DNA of 5,601 nucleotides from Aquamicrobium sp. (lineage in GTDB: Bacteria; Pseudomonadota; Alphaproteobacteria; Rhizobiales; Rhizobiaceae). The notes beneath the pieces are model-generated. The model searched no databases. It was not told where the DNA came from and saw only the letters and a program-made list of their open reading frames with translations. The stretch's first letter is position 1, and each line of letters opens with the position of its first letter. The stretch spans positions 1 through 5,601 of the forward strand of contig JACZJD010000155.1 of assembly GCA_014860725.1 (NCBI GenBank), given 5' to 3'. A program made the translations under genes and the position numbers. Of this stretch, positions 1-5,601 are shown in pieces.

Positions 1-12
1 CTGCCGCCACCT

Positions 13-318
13 TGCCGATTTCCTGTTCTCCCCGTTCACGGCGGGCAATCGCCTGTGGCGGGACGCCGCCGCCGCGTCATCCCGGCCGACCGAGCGAAGC
101 GAGGGAGAGCCGGGACCCATTGAGCGGCACGGCCGGGTTCAAGGTTCGCGAGACGATCCTGAAGTGCGCCAGCGTGAGGACCGGGCCGCGCTCGACGATG
201 GTGCGGCCAATGGGGTCCCGGCTCTGCGGTCGCTGCGCTCCCTTGGCCGGGATGACGGCGGGCGAGGTCATTTCCGATATGCGATAGCTGCGATCGCCTC
301 GCCGTAGATGGAAGAGGG
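13..318. repeat. Palindromic intergenic repeat, copy 1 (about 305 bp)
   Basis: This is a second copy of the element at 336-640, in the same orientation and offset by about 321 bp. Inner inverted arms are 76-122 and 208-256, and outer arms ACGGCGGGCAATCG (38-51) and CGATCGCCTCGCCGT (291-305) are also complementary with small differences. Between the inner and outer right arms (257-290) this copy is diverged and longer than copy 2, so the palindrome is less perfect. Similarity to copy 2 is visible from the left window edge, so the exact boundary is uncertain. The centres of the two copies (123-207 and 444-528) align without gaps at roughly 80% identity by hand count. Confidence 0.72.
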
Positions 319-335
319 CGGATGGCCGCAACGTT

Positions 336-640
336 GCCGCTTTCCCTTCTCCCCGTTCACGGCGGGCAATCGTCTGTGGCGGGACGCCGCCCCCGCGTCA
401 TCCCGGCCGACCGAGCGGAGCGAGGGAGAGCCGGGACCCATTGAGCGGCACGGCCGGGTTCAGGGTTTGCGATACGGTCCTGATATGCGCCGAGGCGAGG
501 ACCGGGCCGTGCCTGACGATTGTCCGGCCAATGGGTCCCGGCTCTGCGGGCGCTGCGCGCCCTTGGCCGGGATGACGCAGGGGCGGCGTCTCGGCACAAG
601 CGACTGCACCGCCGCCTAAGGGGCGAAGGTGGTACCGGCG
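336..640. repeat. Palindromic intergenic repeat, copy 2 (about 305 bp)
   Basis: The stretch is an imperfect palindrome by hand alignment. The best-matched inner arms are 397-443 and 529-576, both beginning GTCATCCCGGCC when read from outside in. Pairing continues outward: 383-401 matches the reverse complement of 572-590 with one mismatch, 367-382 matches that of 591-606 with about five, and weaker matching reaches about 336 and 640. Each inner arm also contains its own small inverted repeat (TCCCGGC/GCCGGGA). The roughly 85-nt centre is unpaired or weakly paired. No transposase is present, so a MITE-like or REP/BIME-like non-autonomous element is the best description. Short open frames across it are not credible genes. 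Confidence 0.75.
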
Positions 641-775
641 GATGAGAGGTGATGTCGAGGGCTGGACGCTACGCCTTTTGGCGTCGCGTGGAATCAAAAC
701 GGCCGGCGTCGCGCATGGCGGCGTCAGCGCGAAACCGCCCGGGCCGGAGCCCGCTCTGGCCCTCCGCGGCGCGGC
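641..775. other. Non-coding spacer between the repeats and the iclR-like gene
   Basis: Apart from the hairpin at 741-762 and a 5-bp stem with TTTT loop at 671-684 (ACGCC/GGCGT), nothing here is recognisable. Open frames that cross it have no family features and run antisense into the iclR-like gene. Confidence 0.5.
741..762 (-). terminator. Hairpin just after the iclR-like stop, possible weak terminator
   Basis: GGGCCGGAGC (741-750) and GCTCTGGCCC (753-762) are complementary at nine of ten positions, forming a GC-rich stem with a tight loop. It begins 14 nt beyond the iclR-like TGA on the minus strand. The sequence after it holds only a short T run (TTT at 733-735), so as an intrinsic terminator it is weak. 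The location is the main support. Confidence 0.35.
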
Positions 776-1573
776 TCACCGGCTGTCCCGGTTTCCGGAT
801 GCGCGGCATACGGCCTCCACTTCCTCGCGGATGATCGCCTTCCACCGCTCGACCGCCTGGTCGTTGGTCTGCGAGGCGAGCGCGGCGATGCTGAGCGCCA
901 GCGAGGACGGGCCGTCTTCCTGCGGGATGGCCATGCCGATGCCGATCACGTCCCTGACGACGTTGCTCCGGCTGAGGGCGAAGCCCGTCGCGCGGGTTTC
1001 CTCCACCAGCCGCCGCACCACCTGCTCGTCGAGGCCGGGATAGCCGTTGAGCGACGGCGCGATCATGCGGATGATGCGCTCGCAGGTGTCGGGGTCGAGG
1101 GCGGCGAGCAGCGCGGTCGAGCCCGCGCCGACGCCGAGGAACCGGCGCTGGCCGACATCCACCGGGATGACGCGGATCACCGAATTGCCGTCCGTCTTCA
1201 GCACGCAGGTCGCCTCGACGCCGCTGCGGCTCATCAGATAGGCGGTGACGCCGGTGCGCCGCGCCACGTTGTCGACCGCGCCGCGCCAGCGGGCGATGTC
1301 GATCATGTCGTTCGTCACCGCCTGGCCGAGCTCATAGGTCAGCCGCCCGATGACGTAGGTGCGCTGCTTCTGCTCGTGCCTGACCAGCCCCTCCTCCACG
1401 AGGCACTTGATGATGCGGTGGGTGGTCGAGCGCGGCAGCCGGAGCGTCCCGGCGATGGAGGCGAGGCTGACGCCGCGCGCGTTTCCGCGGCCGATGCAGC
1501 GCAGGATCGCCGCGGCCCGGCGGATCGCCTGGGTGCCGTCCACGTTTCCGTCGGCTGGTTCGGATGACGCCAT
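776..1573 (-). CDS. IclR-family transcriptional regulator
   Basis: This 265-residue DNA-binding regulator has the usual IclR length and two-domain layout. The N-terminal winged helix-turn-helix spans about 14-75, with the HTH at 37-64 (LASIAGTLRLPRSTTHRIIKCL, then VEEGLV) and a wing around 65-75. The C-terminal effector-binding domain runs from about 90 to 255 and carries the family motifs GVGAGSTALLAAL at 147-159 and GFALSRSNVVRDVIGIGMAIP at 197-217. The ATG at 1573 is preceded by GAGGGG a few nt upstream and gives a short acidic leader before the HTH domain. IclR regulators commonly control catabolic operons for aromatic and other carboxylic acids, so it probably controls the upstream ligase-transporter genes and perhaps itself; this is inference. 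It is the last gene in the co-directional cluster. Effector and sign of regulation cannot be told from sequence. Confidence 0.95.
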   Translation of the reverse strand: MASSEPADGNVDGTQAIRRAAAILRCIGRGNARGVSLASIAGTLRLPRSTTHRIIKCLVEEGLVRHEQKQRTYVIGRLTYELGQAVTNDMIDIARWRGAVDNVARRTGVTAYLMSRSGVEATCVLKTDGNSVIRVIPVDVGQRRFLGVGAGSTALLAALDPDTCERIIRMIAPSLNGYPGLDEQVVRRLVEETRATGFALSRSNVVRDVIGIGMAIPQEDGPSSLALSIAALASQTNDQAVERWKAIIREEVEAVCRASGNRDSR

Positions 1574-1589
1574 TGTCCCCTCGTTCGCG

Positions 1590-1608
1590 TTTGCCCGGCG
1601 CGGGTAAA
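1590..1608. promoter_or_regulatory. 19-bp palindrome between livF and iclR-like gene (candidate operator)
   Basis: Read on the minus strand the site is TTTACCCGCGCCGGGCAAA: 8-nt arms with one mismatched pair around a 3-nt centre. It fills half of the 39-nt gap between the livF stop and the iclR-like ATG, just upstream of that gene's ribosome-binding region. IclR proteins bind short palindromes and often regulate their own genes, so an operator is plausible. A small RNA hairpin is the alternative. There is no U-tract after it, so it is not a good intrinsic terminator. Confidence 0.4.
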
Positions 1609-1612
1609 GGTC

Positions 1613-2317
1613 CTAGACCGCCAGATAGCGGTCGACAAGGTCGGATGCCCGGTCGAACGCCGCCCAGTCGTCGGCGAACACCGTCCTGCCCGAATCGAGC
1701 AGCAGCACGCGCGACGTGCACTGGCGCGCGAACCACAGGTTCTGCTCGGCGAGGACCAGCGCGATGCCGTAGGCCTCGCACGCCTCCACCACCTTGACGG
1801 CGAGATCCTCGACGATCACCGGGGCGAGCCCCTCCGTCGGCTCGTCGAGCAGCATGAGGCGCGGCCGCGCCGCGATCGAGCGGGCGATCGCCAGCACCTG
1901 CTGCTGGCCGCCGGAAAGCTGCCCGCCCAGCCGGCCGAGCAGGTCCTTCAGCATCGGGAACCGCTCGACGACCTCCTCGACCGACGGCAGTTCCCTGCCA
2001 CGGCCGGTCCCGTGCTGGGCGAGAAGCAGGTTCTCGGCCACCGTGATGTGGGTGAAGATGCGCCGGTCCTCCGGCACCAGCGACAGGCCGAGCCGGACGC
2101 GGTCGCTCGCGCTGGTGCGGCCGAGCGCCCGGCCGTCGAGCGACACCGTGCCGCGAACCGCGGGGCCGGCGTTCATGATGCTTTTCAGCAGCGTGCTCTT
2201 GCCGGCGCCGTTGCGGCCGATGACGGCCAGCCGCTCGCGCTCGCCGACCTTGAGCGAGATGTCGTGCAGGATGTGCGCCTGCCCGTAGAAGGCGTCGATG
2301 CGCTCCAGCTCAAGCAT
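1613..2317 (-). CDS. livF: ABC transporter ATP-binding protein, LivF family
   Basis: This 234-residue cytoplasmic ATPase is the second nucleotide-binding subunit, expected to heterodimerise with the LivG-like protein. Walker A is GRNGAGKST at 34-42. The Q-loop position has the LivF-type PEDRRIF at 82-88, with Glu instead of Gln. The canonical LSGGQ signature is at 134-138. Walker B is LMLLDEP at 154-160 with E159, and the D-loop region EGLAP is at 162-166. The H-loop position holds Gln (AEQN, 190-193), matching the LVEQN habit of the LivF family, so it is not a defect. The length matches the 230-240 norm. The ATG at 2317 overlaps the end of livG by 8 nt and has only a weak SD (GGGG about 8 nt upstream), consistent with translational coupling. 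It ends with TAG 39 nt before the iclR-like start. Confidence 0.96.
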   Translation of the reverse strand: MLELERIDAFYGQAHILHDISLKVGERERLAVIGRNGAGKSTLLKSIMNAGPAVRGTVSLDGRALGRTSASDRVRLGLSLVPEDRRIFTHITVAENLLLAQHGTGRGRELPSVEEVVERFPMLKDLLGRLGGQLSGGQQQVLAIARSIAARPRLMLLDEPTEGLAPVIVEDLAVKVVEACEAYGIALVLAEQNLWFARQCTSRVLLLDSGRTVFADDWAAFDRASDLVDRYLAV

Positions 2318-3089
2318 GACGATGCCCCGGATGGTGGCCTTGCCCGAGATAGACCCTGCGCACCGTGGCGTCGTCGCGCACGGCCTGCGGCGCGCCCATG
2401 GCCAGCACCTCGCCGAAGTTCAGCACCATCAGGCGGTCGGCGAGCTCGAAGATGATGTCCATATCGTGCTCGGTCATCAGGATGGTGATGCCCGTCTCCG
2501 CCTTCAGCCGCAGCAGGAGCTGGGTCATCTCCCTGCGGTCGGAGGGCGACATGCCGGCCGTCGGCTCGTCCAGCATCAGGATTTCGGGGCGGGTGGCGAG
2601 GGCCACGCAGAATTCGAGCCGCTTGCGGTCGCCGTGCGACAGGTAGCTCGCCTCGTCATGCCAGCGCCGGCGCGCGAAGCCGAAGCGCTCCAGGATCTCC
2701 TCGGCTTCCGCCCGCACCGCGGCCGTCGGCTTCCATCGCCACCAGCGGCCGGGGCTGCCGCCGGAATAGCGCAGGCGCGACTCAACCGCCACGACGACGT
2801 TGGTGCGCAGGTCGAGCTCGTTGAACACGCGCGCGACCTGGAAGGTGCGGCCGAACCCCCGGCGCGCGCGCTGGTGGGCCGGCAGCCGCGTGATGTCCTG
2901 GCCCTTGTAGCGGATGGTGCCGGCCGTCGGCATCGCCTCGCCGGTCAGCACCTTGAACAGCGTCGTCTTGCCCGCCCCGTTGGGGCCGATGATGGCGAAG
3001 GTCTCCGACGGCTCCACGCCGAGGGAGATGCCGTGCAGGACCTTGAGCGCGCCGTAGCTCATCTCGACGCCGTGGACGTCGAGGATCAT
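2310..3089 (-). CDS. livG: ABC transporter ATP-binding protein, LivG family
   Basis: This 259-residue cytoplasmic ATPase is one of two nucleotide-binding subunits powering the Liv-type importer. Walker A is GPNGAGKTT at 35-43, the Q-loop glutamine is Q84 (GRTFQ), Walker B with catalytic glutamate is LMLDEP at 171-176 (E175), and the H-loop histidine is H208 (TEHDMDIIF). The signature motif reads LSHGD at 150-154 rather than canonical LSGGQ, a variant also known among Liv-type ATPases. The D-loop region AGMSP follows at 178-182. The C-terminal LNFGEVLAMGAP is the usual LivG tail. The ATG at 3089 is chosen because GGAGG lies 6 nt upstream (3096-3100) and because ATGA overlaps the livM stop. The longer open frame to 3527 is a shadow inside livM. 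The gene ends 8 nt inside livF. It appears fully functional. Confidence 0.96.
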   Translation of the reverse strand: MILDVHGVEMSYGALKVLHGISLGVEPSETFAIIGPNGAGKTTLFKVLTGEAMPTAGTIRYKGQDITRLPAHQRARRGFGRTFQVARVFNELDLRTNVVVAVESRLRYSGGSPGRWWRWKPTAAVRAEAEEILERFGFARRRWHDEASYLSHGDRKRLEFCVALATRPEILMLDEPTAGMSPSDRREMTQLLLRLKAETGITILMTEHDMDIIFELADRLMVLNFGEVLAMGAPQAVRDDATVRRVYLGQGHHPGHRHA

Positions 3090-4057
3090 GGCCGGCCTCC
3101 GGGATTGCCGCCGCCGCGGCGGCGGGCGAACTGCCGAACGGCGCCGAGGACGCCCTGCGGCGCGAGCAGCACCACGAGGATCAGGCTTGCGCCCACCAGG
3201 ACCTCCGACAGCCCGGCGAAGGTGCGCGTCAGGTAGTTGATGCCGCTGAGGCCGAGGACGCCGACGACCGGGCCCCAGAAGAAGCCGGCGCCGCCGAGCA
3301 GCGCTGCGAACAGCGGCTGGGCCGATTGCAGCCAGTTGACGTAGTCGGGCGTGACGATCTGGCCCCACGGCGCCAGCAGCGCGCCCGCCACCGCCGCGAA
3401 TGCCCCCGATATGGTGAAGGCGACCACGCGCACGCGCCACACGTCGATGCCGATGAAGGCCGCGCGCTCGGCGTCGATGCGCACCGCCTGCATGGCGCGG
3501 CCCATATGCCCCTTGACGAGGAGCCACATCAACCCGACCGCCAGCAGGCAGATCGCCAGCACGAAATAGTAGTTGGTCAGCGGCCGGTTGAGGTCGAGCG
3601 TGAACAGGCCGAACTCCATCACCGGGCGCGGGATGGCGGCGATGCCCTCGTCATGGCCGAGAAGCGACGAATAGCCGATCAGCACGACGATGAGCTGGGA
3701 AAGCGCGAGCGTCAGCACCGCGAACTGGACGCCGCTCGCGCGGCGGAGCACCACCAGCGCCACGAGCAGCGCGGCGACCGCCCCGGCGACAGCGCAGATC
3801 AGGATGACCAGCACGAAATGGATGCCGTGGCCGTCGCGCAGCACCACGGCCGAGATGTAGGCGCCGACGCCGAAGAAGGCGGCATGGCCGAACGAGATCA
3901 GCCCGGCATAGGAGAACAGCAGGTTCCACGACAGCGCGAAGACGATCTGGATCAGCGCGAAGCCGGCGATGAACACGAGCCCCGGATTGACCAGAAAGGG
4001 CGCGAACAGGAAGGCGGCGAGAAGCAGCAGCAGCGCGATCTGGGCGATCCGGTTCAT
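3086..4057 (-). CDS. livM: Branched-chain amino acid-type ABC transporter permease, LivM family
   Basis: This 323-residue inner-membrane permease is the second transmembrane subunit, pairing with the LivH-like protein. The N-terminus is a hydrophobic segment at about 5-21. The LivM hallmark NLLFSYAGLISFGHAAFFGVGAY is at 45-67. DEGIAAIPRP at 136-145 is a typical LivM periplasmic-loop motif. A coupling-loop-like region, AVRIDAERAAFIGIDVWRVRV, is at 191-211, followed by a glycine/alanine-rich helix. About nine or ten hydrophobic segments are apparent, and the C-terminal tail (311-323) is Arg/Gly-rich. The ATG at 4057 overlaps the livH TGA (ATGA), with GGAG at 4066-4069 spaced 8 nt upstream. The frame upstream to 4393 is only an unused extension within livH. 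The stop overlaps livG by 4 nt. The length is normal for the family and no motif is missing. Confidence 0.95.
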   Translation of the reverse strand: MNRIAQIALLLLLAAFLFAPFLVNPGLVFIAGFALIQIVFALSWNLLFSYAGLISFGHAAFFGVGAYISAVVLRDGHGIHFVLVILICAVAGAVAALLVALVVLRRASGVQFAVLTLALSQLIVVLIGYSSLLGHDEGIAAIPRPVMEFGLFTLDLNRPLTNYYFVLAICLLAVGLMWLLVKGHMGRAMQAVRIDAERAAFIGIDVWRVRVVAFTISGAFAAVAGALLAPWGQIVTPDYVNWLQSAQPLFAALLGGAGFFWGPVVGVLGLSGINYLTRTFAGLSEVLVGASLILVVLLAPQGVLGAVRQFARRRGGGNPGGRP

Positions 4058-4929
4058 TGCGACAGCTCCGGATAGATGCCCTGCGGGCGGATCAGGACGA
4101 GAACGATCAGCAGCGCATAGGAGCCGATGCCCGGCATGGTCGGCAGCACCACCGAGTTCAGGCTTTCGGCGAGGCCGAAGATCAGCGAGGCGATGAAGGC
4201 GCCCTTGATCGAGCCGAGGCCGCCGACGATGACCGCGCAGAAGGCGAGGAGCAGGTAGGAGTGGCCGAGGTCGAGCGACAGCGACTGGTTGGCGACGAGG
4301 ATGCCGCCGGCCAGCCCCGCCAGCGCGAAGCTGATCGCCACCGAGGCGAGCTTGAGGCGCTGGACGCGCAGGCCGATGACGTCGGCCATCCACGGATCGC
4401 GCGCCACCGCGAAGATCATCTTGCCGAACCAGATGCGGTTGAGGCCGATCTCCAGCACCAGGAAGACGACGAGGCCCGAGGCGATGATGAACAGGCCGTA
4501 GTGCGAGACGAGGAAGTCGACATTGGAGAAGCCGCCGATCGCCTCCGGCGGGTAGATGGCGTGGACGGACTGGCCGAAGGCGATGCGCGCCGCCCCGGTG
4601 CAGAACAGCATGATGCCGAAGGCGGCCATCAGCGTGTATTCGTGCGGCACGTTGCCGAGCCGCCGGAAGATGGCGAGATCCGTCAGGATGCCGATGCCGC
4701 CGACCGCGAGCGCCGCCACCAGCGCGGCGCCGAGGAACAGCGGCAGCGACGAGGCTTCCTGCCCGGTGACGGCATGGGCGATGTAGGCGCCGATCATGAA
4801 GAAGGCGCCGTGGGCGAAGTTGAAGATCTTCATGATGCCGAAGGCGAGCGTCAGGCCGGCTGCGACCAGGAAGATCGCCATGCCGAGGACGACGCCGTTG
4901 AAGACTGCGTAGAGATAGAGCGTCGTCAA
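4054..4929 (-). CDS. livH: Branched-chain amino acid-type ABC transporter permease, LivH family
   Basis: This 291-residue inner-membrane permease is one of the two transmembrane subunits of a HAAT-family importer, which also needs a LivM partner, LivG/LivF ATPases and a periplasmic binding protein. It is close to the usual 290-310 residues. The family hallmark NFAHGAFFMIGAY is at 37-49. A coupling-loop-like stretch, ARDPWMADVIGLRV, is at 176-189, followed by a hydrophobic segment with the GLAGG turn around 205-209. About eight hydrophobic segments can be seen, and the C-terminus has the typical IRPQGIYPE. The start is TTG, chosen because a GGAGGG lies 9 nt upstream and because TTGA overlaps the ligase stop by 4 nt. 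The longer open frame upstream to 5466 is a shadow of the ligase gene. The stop overlaps the livM ATG. The symbol gives the family, not proof of amino acid transport. Confidence 0.95.
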   Translation of the reverse strand: MTTLYLYAVFNGVVLGMAIFLVAAGLTLAFGIMKIFNFAHGAFFMIGAYIAHAVTGQEASSLPLFLGAALVAALAVGGIGILTDLAIFRRLGNVPHEYTLMAAFGIMLFCTGAARIAFGQSVHAIYPPEAIGGFSNVDFLVSHYGLFIIASGLVVFLVLEIGLNRIWFGKMIFAVARDPWMADVIGLRVQRLKLASVAISFALAGLAGGILVANQSLSLDLGHSYLLLAFCAVIVGGLGSIKGAFIASLIFGLAESLNSVVLPTMPGIGSYALLIVLVLIRPQGIYPELSQ

Positions 4930-5601
4930 GACCCGACTCCCTCCGTTTCGGCCACCATCGCCCTCAGCTCCTTCTTGTCGATCTTCCCGACCGTCGTCAT
5001 CGGCATGGCGTCCACCAGATGCAGGCGCTCGGGGAATTTCTGCCGCGCCAGCCCCAGCGTCTGCAGGTGCCGCGTCATCTCCGCGAAGTCGAAGCCGGCG
5101 CCGTCGGCCGGCAGCACGACGGCCACGACCATCTCGCCGCGCTCGGCGTCGGGCATGCCGACGACGGCGCTCTGGCGGACGCCGGGATGGCGCGCCAGCG
5201 CGTTCTCGATCTCGAGCGGGCTGATGTTCTCGCCCTTGCGGATGATGATGTCCTTCTTGCGCCCGGTGATCTCGAGGAACCGCCCGTCGACCAGCCGGCC
5301 GAGATCGCCCATGCGGAAGAAGCCGTCGCCGGTGAAGCAGCCTTCCTCGTCGGCCGGGTCGAGATAGCCCAGAAGCATGTGCGGCGCGCGCACCGCGATC
5401 TCGCCCGGGCTGCCCTCGGCCACGGGCGTATCGTCCTCGCCGAGGAGCCTGAGCTCGGCCGTGCACTCGCCGTCGGTCGTGGCGCGCAGCCCGGCCTCGG
5501 CGCGCTCGCGCACGCCCGGGCAGACGAGCGGAACCTCTGTCGAGCCGTAGGCCCGCGACACGGTGGCCGAGGGGAACCGCGCCAGCGCGCGCGTCACCAG
5601 C
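4926..5601 (-). CDS. AMP-forming acyl-CoA synthetase / carboxylate-CoA ligase, C-terminal part (5' end outside window)
   Basis: This is the 3' part of an ANL-superfamily adenylating enzyme, which activates a carboxylic acid to an acyl-AMP and then to an acyl-CoA thioester in the cytoplasm. The frame is still open at the right edge, and full family members are about 500-560 residues, so roughly the last 225 are visible. Numbered from the GTG at 5597, the adenylate-binding YGSTE lies at 17-21, the acidic GD pair at 97-98, the hinge region GRKKD at 112-116 followed by KGENISP at 121-127, and the catalytic lysine in GKIDKK is K205. The region preceding it (LARQKFPERL) resembles cyclohexanecarboxylate- or 2,3-dihydroxybenzoate-type ligases, but the substrate cannot be assigned. 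The GTG at 5597 is not the real start. The TGA overlaps the livH start by 4 nt, so the gene belongs to the transporter operon. All visible core motifs are intact. Confidence 0.93.
   Translation of the reverse strand, partial: LVTRALARFPSATVSRAYGSTEVPLVCPGVRERAEAGLRATTDGECTAELRLLGEDDTPVAEGSPGEIAVRAPHMLLGYLDPADEEGCFTGDGFFRMGDLGRLVDGRFLEITGRKKDIIIRKGENISPLEIENALARHPGVRQSAVVGMPDAERGEMVVAVVLPADGAGFDFAEMTRHLQTLGLARQKFPERLHLVDAMPMTTVGKIDKKELRAMVAETEGVGS
4939..4944 (-). promoter_or_regulatory. Shine-Dalgarno for livH-like gene, supporting a TTG start
   Basis: On the minus strand GGAGGG lies 9 nt before the TTG at 4929-4927, inside the last codons of the ligase gene. No ATG or GTG near the expected N-terminus offers an alternative. 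The resulting protein starts exactly where LivH homologues usually start, a few residues before the first membrane segment. Confidence 0.7.

Noticed and set aside
13..640. CRISPR array
   Set aside because: There are only two units, each about 300 bp and internally palindromic; this does not match short repeats with unique spacers.
13..640. Complete insertion sequence
   Set aside because: There is no transposase reading frame or remnant between or within the inverted arms.
671..684. Hairpin ACGCC-TTTT-GGCGT as the operon terminator
   Set aside because: The stem is only 5 bp, has no following T-tract on the minus strand and lies further from the stop than the 741-762 hairpin.
77..697. Minus-strand open frames across both repeat copies sharing a stretch like LNPAVPLNGSRLSLA
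   Set aside because: The shared peptide follows from DNA similarity. A 1-nt length difference in the right inner arm (GGGG at 212-215 against GGG at 533-535) shifts the frame between copies, and many differences in the centre change the amino acid, so there is no sign of protein-level selection.
1590..1608. Intrinsic terminator between livF and iclR
   Set aside because: The stem core is only 4 bp plus an A-U-rich base, and no U-run follows; an operator is a better reading.
2298..3236. Plus-strand 312-codon open frame
   Set aside because: It is antisense to livG and the end of livM, with no family features; a GC-rich shadow.
3326..4075. Plus-strand 249-codon open frame
   Set aside because: It is antisense to the livM gene, highly charged and repetitive in composition, with no recognisable domain.
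4057..5367. Plus-strand 436-codon open frame
   Set aside because: It is exactly antisense to the livH and ligase genes, whose protein motifs are clear. Its translation is low-complexity (rich in Asp, Glu, Arg, Ala, Gln), as expected from reading a GC-rich gene on the opposite strand.

Overview
The window is GC-rich, about two thirds G+C by eye, with dense short-overlap gene packing on the minus strand and a palindromic intergenic repeat of a style common in high-GC Alphaproteobacteria. I infer a Hyphomicrobiales-like alphaproteobacterium; the exact genus cannot be read from the sequence. All convincing genes lie on the minus strand and are transcribed from right to left.

Layout from the right edge (5') to the left (3'). 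First is the 3' part of an AMP-forming acyl-CoA synthetase (4926-5601, cut by the window edge). It is followed by a complete set of the four membrane and ATPase components of a branched-chain amino acid (HAAT/Liv) type ABC importer: livH-like permease (4054-4929), livM-like permease (3086-4057), livG-like ATPase (2310-3089) and livF-like ATPase (1613-2317). An IclR-family regulator (776-1573) comes last. The first five genes overlap by 4, 4, 4 and 8 nt, so they are almost certainly one translationally coupled transcript. The iclR-like gene follows after a 39-nt gap that holds a 19-bp palindrome.

The remaining left part (1-775) has no supportable gene. It holds two tandem copies of a roughly 300-bp imperfect palindrome, spaced about 321 bp apart. 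Each contains strong inner inverted arms and smaller hairpins. A short hairpin just after the iclR stop may be a terminator.

Functional reading (inference): a ligase coupled to Liv-type permeases and an IclR regulator suggests uptake of an organic acid (aromatic, alicyclic or other carboxylate) followed by CoA activation in the cytoplasm, rather than plain leucine/isoleucine/valine transport. No periplasmic binding protein gene (LivJ/K-like) is in the window; it may lie upstream beyond 5601 or elsewhere.
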